From: an uncultured Pseudodesulfovibrio sp.
Lineage (GTDB): Bacteria; Desulfobacterota; Desulfovibrionia; Desulfovibrionales; Desulfovibrionaceae
DNA length: 64,000 nucleotides
Assembly (NCBI RefSeq): GCF_963675635.1
Contig: NZ_OY776488.1
Span: 1,897,501 to 1,961,500, forward strand
Direction of reading: 5' to 3'
Every line of letters begins with the position of its first letter. Positions within the stretch are counted from its first letter, which is position 1. The position numbers were made by a program, and so were the translations under genes. This document shows, piece by piece, positions 37,385 through 46,330 of the stretch. The notes below the pieces were generated by a model, which was not told the DNA's origin, did no database searches, and saw only the letters and a list, made by a program, of their open reading frames with translations.

Positions 37385-37402
37385 ACCTCATTTACTTATA
37401 GA

Positions 37403-37440
37403 AAAGGCCTGCTTTCATTTGAAAGCAGGCCTTTATTCTT
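37403..37440. terminator. Bidirectional terminator between DUF748 and moaA genes
   Basis: A 14-base stem AAAGGCCTGCTTTC (37403-37416) and complement (37421-37434) with loop ATTT, followed by ATTCTT. Symmetric A and T flanks allow use on both strands. Confidence 0.88.
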
Positions 37441-37514
37441 GAACGACTGGTATGCTGAGTTAAGCTGGAGTCTCATGCTCCTGGGAAATCCGATCAATGA
37501 AACAGATTCGATCC

Positions 37515-38519
37515 CTATCCGCCAATGGAGGCCATGCGGGTTCGGCAGACGCCCTGCCCTGCGGGCATTTTCTTGAGCAGATCATGACCGATGGGTTTGG
37601 TCCGACTGGCGGCACGAATGATACGTTCCACAAAATCCACGCCGAGTTTCGGATTACGCAAAGCCGGACGGAGATTATAGACTTTATCTGAAAAAAGGCA
37701 GGTTCTGAGCAGTCCATCCGAGGTGATGCGCAAGCGGTTGCAGGTTGCACAAAAATGATTGGTGTACGGCGAGATCAAACCGATGCGCCCTTTGCCGTTC
37801 ACGATATCATACATGCGCGCAGGTCCATGCCCCTGCCTACTGCCATTCAGGGACGGGCGTAGCTCGGTCAGTTGAGCGGCCTCTGCCAGAATGGCATCTG
37901 CCGTCCAGACAAGATCATCCTTCCACCCAGTCTCCAGGCCGACGGGCATGAACTCAATGAATCGGAAATCGAGATCCCTTGCCGAAGCGAACTTCACGAA
38001 TTCCGGCAATTCATCATCATTAACCCCTTTCATGGCAACACTGTTGACCTTGACAGTCATTCCTGCATCCAGACAGCGATCAATGTTCTCACGGACTTTG
38101 CGGTATTCATCCCGCCCGGTTATCTGCTCATATTTTTCCCGGTCCATGGTGTCCAGAGAGATATTCATCCGTTTGACACCGGCCTTGGCGAGACGTTCAA
38201 TATGCTCACCAATCAGCGTGGCATTGGTGGTCACGCACATATCAATCTCAGGGAAACGACGGGCCGCATTGATCATGAAATCGGCAAACCCCTTTCTGAC
38301 AAAAGGCTCACCGCCGGTAAAACGCACCTTTTCCACACCAAACCCTTCGGCCAGGGAGATGAGATCCAGTATTTCTTCGTATCGCAGGATGTCAGGGTGA
38401 GGAATGAATTCCATTCCCTCCCCGGCACAATAGGTACAACGGAGATTACATCGATCCGTGACACTGATGCGCATATAACTGGCCGTACGGCCGTGACTGT
38501 CTTGAATAGGGGCGTGCAT
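37515..38519 (-). CDS. moaA: MoaA, GTP 3',8-cyclase (molybdenum cofactor synthesis)
   Basis: A 334-residue radical SAM enzyme that, with MoaC, converts GTP to cyclic pyranopterin phosphate. The N-terminal cluster motif CNLRCTYC is at about residues 24-31, the GGEP motif (RFTGGEP) follows, and the C-terminal second cluster is CATCNRLRITSDGLLRTC. The chain ends in GG, as functional MoaA proteins require. GAGGAAAC lies just before the ATG. It is nine bases downstream of moaE. Molybdenum or tungsten enzymes such as formate dehydrogenase would be the users in a sulfate reducer. Confidence 0.96.
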   Translation of the reverse strand: MHAPIQDSHGRTASYMRISVTDRCNLRCTYCAGEGMEFIPHPDILRYEEILDLISLAEGFGVEKVRFTGGEPFVRKGFADFMINAARRFPEIDMCVTTNATLIGEHIERLAKAGVKRMNISLDTMDREKYEQITGRDEYRKVRENIDRCLDAGMTVKVNSVAMKGVNDDELPEFVKFASARDLDFRFIEFMPVGLETGWKDDLVWTADAILAEAAQLTELRPSLNGSRQGHGPARMYDIVNGKGRIGLISPYTNHFCATCNRLRITSDGLLRTCLFSDKVYNLRPALRNPKLGVDFVERIIRAASRTKPIGHDLLKKMPAGQGVCRTRMASIGG

Positions 38520-38528
38520 GCAGTTTCC

Positions 38529-38891
38529 TCAGGCAAAAATCTCTTTCTTGGTGACAGCCTCTGCCTTGACCCGATCCAAAAAATCGGCGAGGGCGGCCTT
38601 AACATTTTCACGAATATCACCGGCCACAATCAGAAACAGCACGTCATCTCCGGGCTGCATACGGCCTGAATGCGCGAACGCCTTCGCTCTGAAAATTCCT
38701 TCATAGGCTTCAATGTCGGCTCGGATCTCCTCGATCTTTTCAAGATCAGGGGTCACTTCAATGGCGGTCACTTCACTCCGGTCCTTGCGGGACCAGCCGC
38801 GTACAACGCCGTTATGTACGAGCACCATTCCGACATTTTCGGCAAAGCCGGGTTCCTTTTTCAGATCTTCAAGTGCTTTGTTGATATCCAT
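38529..38891 (-). CDS. moaE: MoaE-like molybdopterin synthase large subunit
   Basis: A 120-residue protein. The C-terminal half follows MoaE: KAFAHSGRMQPGDDVLFLIVAGDIRENVKAALADFLDRVK and a terminal VTKKEIF, where Lys residues of the active site are expected. The N-terminal half is shorter than the roughly 150-residue E. coli protein. AAGGAG sits six bases before the ATG. It pairs with moaA; the small sulfur-carrier subunit MoaD is not in the window. Confidence 0.8.
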   Translation of the reverse strand: MDINKALEDLKKEPGFAENVGMVLVHNGVVRGWSRKDRSEVTAIEVTPDLEKIEEIRADIEAYEGIFRAKAFAHSGRMQPGDDVLFLIVAGDIRENVKAALADFLDRVKAEAVTKKEIFA

Positions 38892-38951
38892 GGCGTGCTC
38901 CTTTTTTTAATCGTGCTACATCCTGTTTTGTGACGGTATGCCTTGAGGTCA

Positions 38952-39275
38952 TCAACTACAAGCCCTTTCCTTTTCCCCCCAGTCAGACACCATTTCGTCG
39001 GCATTCACGAAAATAATACCAGGACGGGAAAAAAGGCGTATATAAAAACTATAAGGTGCAACACCGTCATACGCGACTTTTTTCTCTTCGGTACAGCCAC
39101 CGCTGCATCCTGATACCGCAACCGAGCGGTTCGTTGACCAAAGCCCTCCACTGCCAAGGTCAACAAAAGGACGGCTTGGTGCAGCAGTGGCAAAGGGCAT
39201 GGGACCAGGGTCAGCTTCCGGAAAACTCTTTCCATCCGGGACCGCCTGGTCCCTGCTTTTTACAACCGAACTCAA
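38952..39275 (-). pseudogene. Possible coding remnant between ispH and moaE
   Basis: This 396-base gap (38892-39287) has no clear gene, but two overlapping minus-strand frames look partly protein-like. One (39005-39235, ATG at 39235) begins with a signal-like segment (LTLVPCPLPLLHQAVLLLTLA). The other (to the stop at 38952) has a convincing C-terminal part (GVAPYSFYIRLFSRPGIIF, ending near WGEKER) but only a poor TTG start without ribosome site. A broken small exported protein is one reading; chance is another. A hairpin GGGACC-GCCT-GGTCCC followed by TGCTTTTT lies on the plus strand at 39238-39260. Confidence 0.3.
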
Positions 39276-39287
39276 CCCCAGACTCGA

Positions 39288-40136
39288 TCACAGCGATTCC
39301 AGACCGTCCAACACTTCGTCAATAAGCATCCGTGGAGTGGACGCCCCGGCAGTGACCCCTATCCGGGAATATCCGACCAACTCATTCAGCGGCAGCTCGG
39401 CCAGCGTTTCGACATGCTTACACGGTGTTCCGGCATCTGAAACCACCTGGGCCAACCTACGAGTATTGCCGCTGTTGTATCCACCGATCACGACCATGAA
39501 ATCGACTTCGGCAGCCAGCGTCTTGGCCTCAGCCTGCCTGAGCTTGGTGGCATCGCAAATGGTCCTGAGCACAGTGACATCCACATCTTTATCCGAGGAC
39601 AACCGTTCGACTATCTGGTCAAACAAAACCCGATCCTGCGTGGTCTGGGCTGCTAAAACGTATTTCTTACCCTTTACCAGCTCATACTGCTCAAGCTCTT
39701 CCGATGTATCGAACACAAAATAACCATTGCCTGCATAACTGACCAGACCGGCAACCTCTGGATGATCCGCCTCACCATACAGCAACAGCACGGAGTCGTC
39801 CCCTGTATGACGGGCTATGAGCAACTGCGCTTTCTTGACCCGAGGGCATGTGGCGTCCTTGATATGCACGTCGCGGGCCTTAAGCTCTTCCTCGACCTGC
39901 CGAGTGATACCATGGGCGCGAATAACAACATACGCACCACCGGGCACCTTCTCGGGAGCGTCGACCATGACAACACCCAGTTCCGCATAGTGCTTGAGTA
40001 CCTGAGGGTTGTGGATAATCGGCCCCAGAATAAAAATGGGCCTTCCATCCGCATCGGCGATCAATTGATCCAAACGCGTAAGTGCGAGATCCACCCCCAT
40101 ACAGAAACCGGCTGTTTCAGCCAATACAACGTCCAC
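39288..40136 (-). CDS. ispH: IspH (LytB), 4-hydroxy-3-methylbut-2-enyl diphosphate reductase
   Basis: A 282-residue iron-sulfur enzyme catalysing the last step of the MEP isoprenoid pathway to IPP and DMAPP. The three cluster cysteines are visible: AGFCMGV (about residue 12), DATCPRV (about 96) and RTICDAT (about 193). Other landmarks are RAHGI, the EADHPEV-type GEADHPEVAG and the SGNTRRLA substrate motif, GVTAGASTP. Translation starts at a GTG (40136) with AAGGAG spaced correctly. It is divergent from a TetR regulator. Confidence 0.96.
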   Translation of the reverse strand: MDVVLAETAGFCMGVDLALTRLDQLIADADGRPIFILGPIIHNPQVLKHYAELGVVMVDAPEKVPGGAYVVIRAHGITRQVEEELKARDVHIKDATCPRVKKAQLLIARHTGDDSVLLLYGEADHPEVAGLVSYAGNGYFVFDTSEELEQYELVKGKKYVLAAQTTQDRVLFDQIVERLSSDKDVDVTVLRTICDATKLRQAEAKTLAAEVDFMVVIGGYNSGNTRRLAQVVSDAGTPCKHVETLAELPLNELVGYSRIGVTAGASTPRMLIDEVLDGLESL

Positions 40137-40196
40137 AATCTTCTCCTTGACTCACAAAAGGCACTCCCCGACAGCCACACCTTCGGGAAAATATAC

Positions 40197-40243
40197 TTGA
40201 CTTACAGCCTGAATTTGCTATGGAAATTTAAACAACTGTTTCA
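40197..40243 (+). promoter_or_regulatory. Possible promoter and operator of the TetR gene
   Basis: TTGACT (40197-40202), 16-base spacer and TATGGA (40219-40224), then a small palindrome AAACA-AC-TGTTT (40230-40241) just downstream of the -10 box, where an autorepressor could bind. Confidence 0.35.
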
Positions 40244-40282
40244 AGCACTTCAACCTGAATACGCTCAACAGATAATAAAGAT

Positions 40283-40909
40283 ATGAACGAACCACAAGAC
40301 GTCAACACCAAAGCAGCACTTTTGTCCGCAGCTATTGAAATTTTTGCTGACAAAGGCTTCGATTCGGCAACAGTCCGAGACATCTGTGGTCGTGCCAAAG
40401 CCAACGTTGCCGCAGTGAACTATCATTATGGCAGTAAAAACGGTCTCTATGCCGCAGTACTTGAAGAGATATTCCCCAAGGGCGATGACTGGCAAAGAAT
40501 CGGCAGTGACGCTCTGGAACCCGAGGAAAAGCTCCATGAATTCGTTCGTGGCCTGATCGCTGAAATCTACCGATTGGGTAGTGGCATGACCTCACACCGC
40601 TGGTCCATATTCCTGCGTGAAATGGCCAAACCAAGCAAGCATCTCGACTTCATAGTTCGCCGCCAGGTACAAGCGCGCGCAAATGAATTGCGCCAGATCA
40701 TGGTCAGCATCATGGGCCCAAAGACCTCGGAAATGACCGTGGCTTTCTGCAGTGCCAATGTCTGGGCCTTGATACTCGATCAACTGCTGATCCAGCCCAT
40801 TCTGGAAAGACTGACACCGAACAGGCCGATCATGGATGACAATATCGACGCTTTTGTCGACCATGTCGTAAAATTTTCTCTGGGCGGCATCAATGCCGTC
40901 AAGCAATAG
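40283..40909 (+). CDS. TetR/AcrR family transcriptional regulator (CecR/YbiH-like)
   Basis: A 208-residue regulator. The N-terminal helix-turn-helix (about 10-55) includes FADKGFDSATVRDICGRAK and NYHYGSKNGLYAAVLEEIF, the standard TetR pattern. The C-terminal ligand domain with SHRWSIFLREMAKPS resembles the DUF1956 domain of CecR/YbiH proteins. No efflux pump or enzyme gene that it would obviously control is adjacent; ispH is divergent and a cyclotransferase gene lies downstream. The ribosome site is weak. Confidence 0.9.
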   Translation: MNEPQDVNTKAALLSAAIEIFADKGFDSATVRDICGRAKANVAAVNYHYGSKNGLYAAVLEEIFPKGDDWQRIGSDALEPEEKLHEFVRGLIAEIYRLGSGMTSHRWSIFLREMAKPSKHLDFIVRRQVQARANELRQIMVSIMGPKTSEMTVAFCSANVWALILDQLLIQPILERLTPNRPIMDDNIDAFVDHVVKFSLGGINAVKQ

Positions 40910-41032
40910 CATCTAAGGACGCAGCTTTCAGGGCCGACCACCGAGACCTTGTTCCCTGCTTCCTTCCCAGTTCAGGTAGACACATCCCCTGATGCTTCTT
41001 CCCGAACGACCATTCCGAAGGACTTCAAATCA

Positions 41033-41809
41033 ATGCGCAGATTAATTGTCATAGTGCTGTTCATTCTGTCCATACTTACAGATCCTATCACGGTGTATGC
41101 CGAAACCCCGCTCCGTCCCTGCACGGTGATTGCAGAGTTCCCACACAACCAGAACTCGTCGACTCAAGGCCTTTTCTTTCACAAAGGCATCCTCTACGAA
41201 TCTTCAGGCGGATATGGTCGTTCTTTTCTTGCAAAGGTGGAACTGTCAACAGGTCGCCACCTGCAAAACCTTCCCCTCGACAACAAATACTTCGCCGAAG
41301 GCATGGCTCCATCCGGGGACACGTTCCGTCTACTCACATGGCGCTCAGGTACAGGCTTCACATACTACCTGGACAACCTCAGACAACACTCATCGTTTGC
41401 CTATCGCAAACAATTCGAGACAACGGAAGGCTGGGGACTGGCCTTTGACGGCGAAGAATTCATCCTTTCCTCCGGCACAGACTCACTGAGTTTTTACACC
41501 GAGAAAGACTTTACCCGAATAAGGACGATCAACGTCACCGACAATGGCAAAGCCGTCCGCCTGCTCAATGAACTGGAATACGTAAACGGCTTGATCTATG
41601 CCAACATATGGAAATCCGACGTTATGATCGTCATTGACCCGGAATCCGGTCAGGTTCGTGGACGGATCGACCTTTCTCCCCTGCGGAAGCGATTGTCCGA
41701 AGATTGCGGCGTTGCCAACGGTATTGCCATCGATACACGGACAAATCGTCTTTACGTCACCGGCAAGCACTGGAACAAACTATTCGAGATCGAAATTCCC
41801 CACTTCTAG
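41033..41809 (+). CDS. Glutaminyl-peptide cyclotransferase (bacterial/plant type)
   Basis: A 258-residue exported protein: signal peptide (LIVIVLFILSILTDPITVYA) then a beta-propeller-like family PF05096 domain with the landmarks STQGLFF, LYESSGGYGRS, the AEGMA and TEGWGLAFDG motifs, LNELEYVNGLIYANIW and the C-terminal VANGIAID...YVTGKHW. Such enzymes convert N-terminal Gln of peptides to pyroglutamate. The start at 41033 is chosen by the signal peptide and GAAGGACT upstream; the frame is open further up. Its periplasmic substrate is unknown. Confidence 0.9.
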   Translation: MRRLIVIVLFILSILTDPITVYAETPLRPCTVIAEFPHNQNSSTQGLFFHKGILYESSGGYGRSFLAKVELSTGRHLQNLPLDNKYFAEGMAPSGDTFRLLTWRSGTGFTYYLDNLRQHSSFAYRKQFETTEGWGLAFDGEEFILSSGTDSLSFYTEKDFTRIRTINVTDNGKAVRLLNELEYVNGLIYANIWKSDVMIVIDPESGQVRGRIDLSPLRKRLSEDCGVANGIAIDTRTNRLYVTGKHWNKLFEIEIPHF

Positions 41810-41885
41810 AAAGGACGATTCCGACACCAGAAAAGCAACCGCGGAACTCACTCGAAAGCGAAATGAGCCGCTATTGCAAACAGGG

Positions 41886-42668
41886 TTACGAAGTCTTTCG
41901 GTATGACCACCAAAGCCAGCCTGCACCAAACAGGATCATGGGCATACAGAGTATCTGCCCCATGGACATCCAGTTCAAAGCGATAAAACCGAGGTGGCTA
42001 TCCGGTTCACGGGCGAATTCGACGAGAAAACGAAAACAGCCGTACCCGAGCAGGAACAATGCTCCCACACACCCCCGTGGTCGGGGTTTGGCGGAATACA
42101 ACCAAACCACAATGAACAGGACCAACCCTTCAAGGGCGGCTTCGTAGAGCTGGGAGGGATGGCGCGGCACCCCGCCTGCACCGGGGAACGGCATGGCCCA
42201 TGGCAGGTCGGTATAGCGGCCCCACAACTCGGCGTTGATGAAATTCCCGATTCGGCCGAAAAAAAGCCCGGGGGGGACCAGCGGAGAAACAAAGTCACCC
42301 AGTTCGGGGAAGGTCATATTGTTGGCACGGCCAAAAAGCCAGATCGCCACCAGCACGCCAAGCATACCGCCGTGGAAGGACATGCCACCTTCCCATACAG
42401 CAAATATCTTGAGCGGATTGGAAAGGTAAAATGTTGGATTATAAAATAGGACATACCCGATTCGCCCGCCAAGCACGACTCCAAGGATGGCCCAGGTGAT
42501 GAAGTCATCCATGAGTTTGGGCGTCATCTTGTTCCATGGTTTGCTCGCCCGATAACGCCCAAGCAACCAGCCTGACAGGATGCCAAAAACGTACATCATA
42601 CCGTACCAGCGAAGCTCCAGGGGGCCTATGGTCAGCATGACCGGGTCGAATTGTGGGTATTCCAGCAT
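41886..42668 (-). CDS. lgt: Lgt, prolipoprotein diacylglyceryl transferase
   Basis: A 260-residue membrane enzyme with about seven helices. It has the family motifs RWYGMMYV near the N-terminus, GGRIGYVLFYN, HGGMLG and the signature GRIGNFINAELWGR, plus RHPSQLYEA. It transfers diacylglycerol from phosphatidylglycerol to the lipobox cysteine of lipoproteins. The start at 42668 is set by family length and GGAGAG upstream; the frame continues further without similarity. It faces the hypothetical gene at 42788 divergently. Confidence 0.96.
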   Translation of the reverse strand: MLEYPQFDPVMLTIGPLELRWYGMMYVFGILSGWLLGRYRASKPWNKMTPKLMDDFITWAILGVVLGGRIGYVLFYNPTFYLSNPLKIFAVWEGGMSFHGGMLGVLVAIWLFGRANNMTFPELGDFVSPLVPPGLFFGRIGNFINAELWGRYTDLPWAMPFPGAGGVPRHPSQLYEAALEGLVLFIVVWLYSAKPRPRGCVGALFLLGYGCFRFLVEFAREPDSHLGFIALNWMSMGQILCMPMILFGAGWLWWSYRKTS

Positions 42669-42787
42669 AAAAGTGCTCTCCGTATGCGGTATGTCTCTTT
42701 GTTTTCTTCTGAAATTCGGGTACACTCGCGTGCAATCGACAGGGTGTCTCTTTTTTAATTGCCCCGTCAACCCAAAAGCGCACCACC

Positions 42788-43534
42788 ATGAAAAAGCCAC
42801 AGGAACTTGATATACTGGAGATGCCCGTCGAAGGGCTAGCTGCCTATTGGTTGTCCATCAAGAAGATAATGGACTCCAAAAAAGGTCGTGCCATTCTGGA
42901 CGAGGAAATCGCGACTACCGACGAGCCATATATTCTCCACCTGCTTGAAACGGCTTTCTCCAACCTTGATACACCTTTAATCCGTCGCCTGAGCCTGGCC
43001 AAGCGCGACATCCAGCTCGACGACTACCGCACCAAAATAGATCTCATGCGCCTCGCCATATACGCCATCGCTTCCGGCGAGAACCCCCGTATAACACTGG
43101 TACGTATGGATTCCAAATTTGCCCACCCGCTCATGACCGAAGACCGGGCGTTCGATATGGCCACCGCCATGTTTGACGCCATCAAGCCCAAAGGCGTCAG
43201 CCTCGACACACTGCTGTCCGTGGACCACAAACTTCAGGCTGACAGACTGCTGGTCAAACTCTTGTTTTACGTCATGTTCGCTCGACGAGAAGGACGACAA
43301 AATCTGGATCGATTCATCCCGCATATGGGGTCTCGATTCTTTTCCGAAGGCGTTTCACTGGCCATCGACAATTTCGAAGCGGACTTCCTGACTTACCACA
43401 TGAAAGGCATCAGGGACCGTGTGTTGATCGAAACAAGCCGCAAGATGGAAATGGCAATGGAAATGGCTTTGGCCATCCGCAACAAACACGCTTACGACGA
43501 CATCTTCCGCATAGCCAGAGCCTACATGCCCTGA
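42788..43534 (+). CDS. Conserved-looking hypothetical protein, all-helical
   Basis: A 248-residue cytoplasmic protein with no signal, helix or motif I recognise. Predicted to be mainly alpha-helical, with two cysteine-free halves and a methionine-rich C-terminal part (RKMEMAMEMALAIRNKHAYDD). The ATG at 42788 has only a weak ribosome site. The gene is divergent from lgt and followed after 18 bases by an exported repeat-like protein. Codon use matches its neighbours, so it is likely real. Confidence 0.78.
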   Translation: MKKPQELDILEMPVEGLAAYWLSIKKIMDSKKGRAILDEEIATTDEPYILHLLETAFSNLDTPLIRRLSLAKRDIQLDDYRTKIDLMRLAIYAIASGENPRITLVRMDSKFAHPLMTEDRAFDMATAMFDAIKPKGVSLDTLLSVDHKLQADRLLVKLLFYVMFARREGRQNLDRFIPHMGSRFFSEGVSLAIDNFEADFLTYHMKGIRDRVLIETSRKMEMAMEMALAIRNKHAYDDIFRIARAYMP

Positions 43535-43552
43535 CCTGACAAGGAGTACTTC

Positions 43553-44215
43553 ATGCACAAAATCACCATATTCATATTGACTGCGAGTCTTTTATTCGCC
43601 ACAGCCATCCCGGCTCAAGCCTGGAAGTCGGTCCAAAGCGGCGACAGGAACTTCGAACGGGCCTGGCGGGCCTACTCCTCCCTTCAGACGGACAAGGCTG
43701 ACGGATATTTTGCCAAATCGGCAGCCGCATACAGTGATGCCTTGAAAGAAGACCCACCGAGCAGAACTGCACGGTTCCCCTCTACCCTGGCGAAAGCCGG
43801 CATCTCGTTCTATTATGCCGCCCGTTATCAGGAATGCGTGGACACCATGAAACTGGCTCTGAGCAGAGACAAACGCATGTGGGAACCGACTCTGTATACA
43901 GCCTTGTCATATGCCCGACTCGGAGATTCGGAAAACACGATAAAGACGTTGAAAGACTTCGTCACATCCCTGTCATCCCAGCGGATTATCAGCGATGCCG
44001 CAGCATTGCAGATCAAGGCGCTGGAGGCTGGTTCAGCAAGTCCGGAAACCATAGCTGACACACTGGATACTGCCACCCAGAAACAATTCATCGAAAATAT
44101 CAGCCGGAACAACAGCCCAAGAGATGTCGGGCTAACCGCCGAACGGTGCAACGGCACATATTGGTGGCGCAGAAATATGGCACCATGTCATTCTTCGGGC
44201 ATCGTGTCCGACTAA
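43553..44215 (+). CDS. Exported TPR-like protein of unknown function
   Basis: A 220-residue protein with a signal peptide ending in AQA (about residue 22) and then helical-hairpin repeats typical of tetratricopeptide folds (AYSDALKEDPPS, GISFYYAARYQECVDTMKLALSRDKR, LYTALSYARLGDSENTIKTLKDF). Two Cys occur near the C-terminus (ERCNGTYWW, APCHSSG) and could form a disulfide. AAGGAG precedes the ATG. Probably co-transcribed with the hypothetical gene upstream. Confidence 0.82.
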   Translation: MHKITIFILTASLLFATAIPAQAWKSVQSGDRNFERAWRAYSSLQTDKADGYFAKSAAAYSDALKEDPPSRTARFPSTLAKAGISFYYAARYQECVDTMKLALSRDKRMWEPTLYTALSYARLGDSENTIKTLKDFVTSLSSQRIISDAAALQIKALEAGSASPETIADTLDTATQKQFIENISRNNSPRDVGLTAERCNGTYWWRRNMAPCHSSGIVSD

Positions 44216-44320
44216 CAGCTCAGAGCGCGTGGGGAACCTGATAGAGAGAGAACCAGGACTTGACGAATGGACTGTAATAGACAAACATCACCCAACTTCA
44301 AACAGTAAAGCACTTCATCT

Positions 44321-44935
44321 ATGATCACGGACGCTACAGACATATCGCAGGAGTACCTCCGCTCCTATACAAAGGACGAGATCAACGCCATGCCCCTTCG
44401 CCGATACGAAGGGGAAATCAAAGTCATTCGCACGGAAAAACAACGTGCTCAGGCTTTGAAAGAGATGGCCGAGTATGACCTCCTCGGTTTTGACACTGAA
44501 ACACGCCCCGTGTTCAAGAAGGGTAAAAAGCCGGGGCCACCGTCCCTGCTTCAGTTGGCAACCGCTGATTGCGCCTACATATTTCAGATAAATATCCTCT
44601 CTCTGGACGAAGGCTTATGCAGCCTGCTGTCAAACAAACGCGTTATCAAGACAGGCGTCGCCGTACGAGACGATATCCTTGGCCTGCAACGCCTTGCCAA
44701 ATTCAAGCCGAGTGGATTTGTCGATCTTTCCGACGTATCCGCCAAAGCCAGAATGCAGACCCACGGTCTGCGCAACATGGCCGCCAATCTTCTTGGATTC
44801 CGTATCTCCAAGTCTGCACAGTGCTCTAACTGGGCCAAAGAGAAGCTCACCACGCAACAGGTCAACTATGCGGCCACCGATGCCTGGATCAGCCGGGAAT
44901 TGTATATCGCTCTTGAAGAACTCGGCCTGACCTAA
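44321..44935 (+). CDS. DEDDy-type 3'-5' exonuclease (RNase D-like domain)
   Basis: A 204-residue single-domain exonuclease. ExoI motif is FDTETRP (about 58-64), ExoII is a KTGVAVRDDI region with the second Asp, and ExoIII is YAATDAW (Tyr and Asp near 188-192), i.e. the DEDDy order. The HRDC domains of RNase D are absent, so it resembles the stand-alone bacterial 3'-5' exonucleases of the WRN/RNase D fold. DNA or RNA as substrate is not determined. Confidence 0.9.
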   Translation: MITDATDISQEYLRSYTKDEINAMPLRRYEGEIKVIRTEKQRAQALKEMAEYDLLGFDTETRPVFKKGKKPGPPSLLQLATADCAYIFQINILSLDEGLCSLLSNKRVIKTGVAVRDDILGLQRLAKFKPSGFVDLSDVSAKARMQTHGLRNMAANLLGFRISKSAQCSNWAKEKLTTQQVNYAATDAWISRELYIALEELGLT

Positions 44936-45054
44936 CCACACTTTTTTTACCATTCCCTCTCCGGGATGCCGCTCTTCCATATACAGGGCGACCTTCTGGC
45001 ATATTACGTGCAAACTTTTCTAGAATGGGTAAAACATACCCTCCATGTGTCGGT

Positions 45055-45083
45055 TTGCTGACGCATTGCGACGCATGTAAAAA
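45055..45083 (+). promoter_or_regulatory. Possible sigma70 promoter of the kinase-methyltransferase operon
   Basis: TTGCTG (45055-45060), 17-base spacer, TAAAAA (45078-45083); a start near 45090 would give a 26-base leader to the ATG at 45116. Both boxes are only partly consensus. Confidence 0.35.
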
Positions 45084-45115
45084 ATGTAACAACCTGAATA
45101 CAATGGATTGTTTTC

Positions 45116-46330
45116 ATGAAACAACAAAGTAGCCCCGCTTCGGATACTACGACAAGCACTCAGGCTGTCCACCAGCTGAACTACCAATTCAGCCCCAAGG
45201 TCATCATCATTGCCGGCCCCCCTGCCGGAGGGAAAAGTCATGCAGCCAAACACCTAGCCGAGGAATTCGGCTATGCCCTGTTGCGACTGGATGCCATCAC
45301 TCCTCTTGTCGCCAACAAATATGGCGGGGACATTGAAATTGTACGCCAGCCCGGCACCTATCAAGATTTCAAGGATCACTTCGCCCAATTCCTGAGAGGC
45401 CATCGCTACCAGAACATGGCTATTGAAGGATGTCGCATGAGCCATCCACACATTCATCAGGCTTTTCTCGACGCCCTGCACGACATTTACTCGCCATATA
45501 CCATTGTTCAGGCTTTCTATCTGAATCCATCCAGAGAAGTCCGCATGGAACGTTTTCTCCTGCGCAAGATCAGGAATACTAAACAGGCAATCAAGGAAGG
45601 GGGACATAACAAAAGCAGCGCTCAGCCCTTCTGCGAAATGCTGGAACCAGTCCTCCCCGCTTTCAGCGAAACCGACGACTCGAATGCAATCTGGCAATGG
45701 GCGGAGGACAATCAGGATACCATCCACCCCGGTATTCCCGAAGAGGATCGCGAGGTATTCAAGACAGTCGCCGAAGCCCGATCTTTCAACCCGTTTTACC
45801 AAACTATTGAATACAACGGACGCACCCTCGTGCCCGGGTTCACTCTATCGCCGCTGGCCTGGCAGAACATCCTCAAGCTCGGTGTGGATTTCACCGGGAA
45901 AACCCTATGTGATTATGGATGCATGCACGGCTATTATACGTTCAAGGCCGAAGAAGAAGGTGCGGTGGGCATCGGCGTGGATATGGACCAAGGAGCTGTC
46001 GACCTGTCCAACTATCTGGCTGCGGTCAAACAATCGAGCTGCCATTTCATGGTCTATGACATCACCACGCCACTCAGTCAGAATTACGACATCATTCTGG
46101 CGTTGAACGTCCTGCACAGGACAGGCAAGTTTGAACTGACGACTGAAATAATGTTCGCACACTGCAACGAATGTATTCTGGAAGTAGGTGAGTCACAGTT
46201 ACCGGTCATCATAGGCGAAGGAACCCGGCAGGGCTTTAAGCTGAAACGAAACATCCCGTCCCACCGCCAGCAGTCCTGTATCGGCCCACGGAGAGTGCTG
46301 CACATGGTTCGACAAGAGAACGACAAGTGA
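45116..46330 (+). CDS. P-loop kinase-like/SAM methyltransferase fusion protein
   Basis: A 404-residue two-domain protein. The N-terminal half is a P-loop domain: Walker A GPPAGGKS at residues 34-41, then IEGCRMSHP (about 103) and a basic lid ([12 protein letters not shown], about 143-153), as in small-molecule kinases. The C-terminal half (about 225-400) is a class I methyltransferase with motif [12 protein letters not shown] (264-274), acidic loop [11 protein letters not shown] (287-297) and motif IV region [11 protein letters not shown] (324-334). GTG of the glycosyltransferase gene overlaps its stop. A bifunctional kinase/methyltransferase beside a glycosyltransferase recalls polysaccharide-capping WbdD in principle, but the domains here are different and the substrate is unknown. 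Confidence 0.85.
   Translation: MKQQSSPASDTTTSTQAVHQLNYQFSPKVIIIAGPPAGGKSHAAKHLAEEFGYALLRLDAITPLVANKYGGDIEIVRQPGTYQDFKDHFAQFLRGHRYQNMAIEGCRMSHPHIHQAFLDALHDIYSPYTIVQAFYLNPSREVRMERFLLRKIRNTKQAIKEGGHNKSSAQPFCEMLEPVLPAFSETDDSNAIWQWAEDNQDTIHPGIPEEDREVFKTVAEARSFNPFYQTIEYNGRTLVPGFTLSPLAWQNILKLGVDFTGKTLCDYGCMHGYYTFKAEEEGAVGIGVDMDQGAVDLSNYLAAVKQSSCHFMVYDITTPLSQNYDIILALNVLHRTGKFELTTEIMFAHCNECILEVGESQLPVIIGEGTRQGFKLKRNIPSHRQQSCIGPRRVLHMVRQENDK

Noticed and set aside
38892-39287. Molybdenum cofactor riboswitch upstream of moaE
   Set aside because: Pairing is present, but I could not match the known consensus of that RNA; left as an open observation instead.
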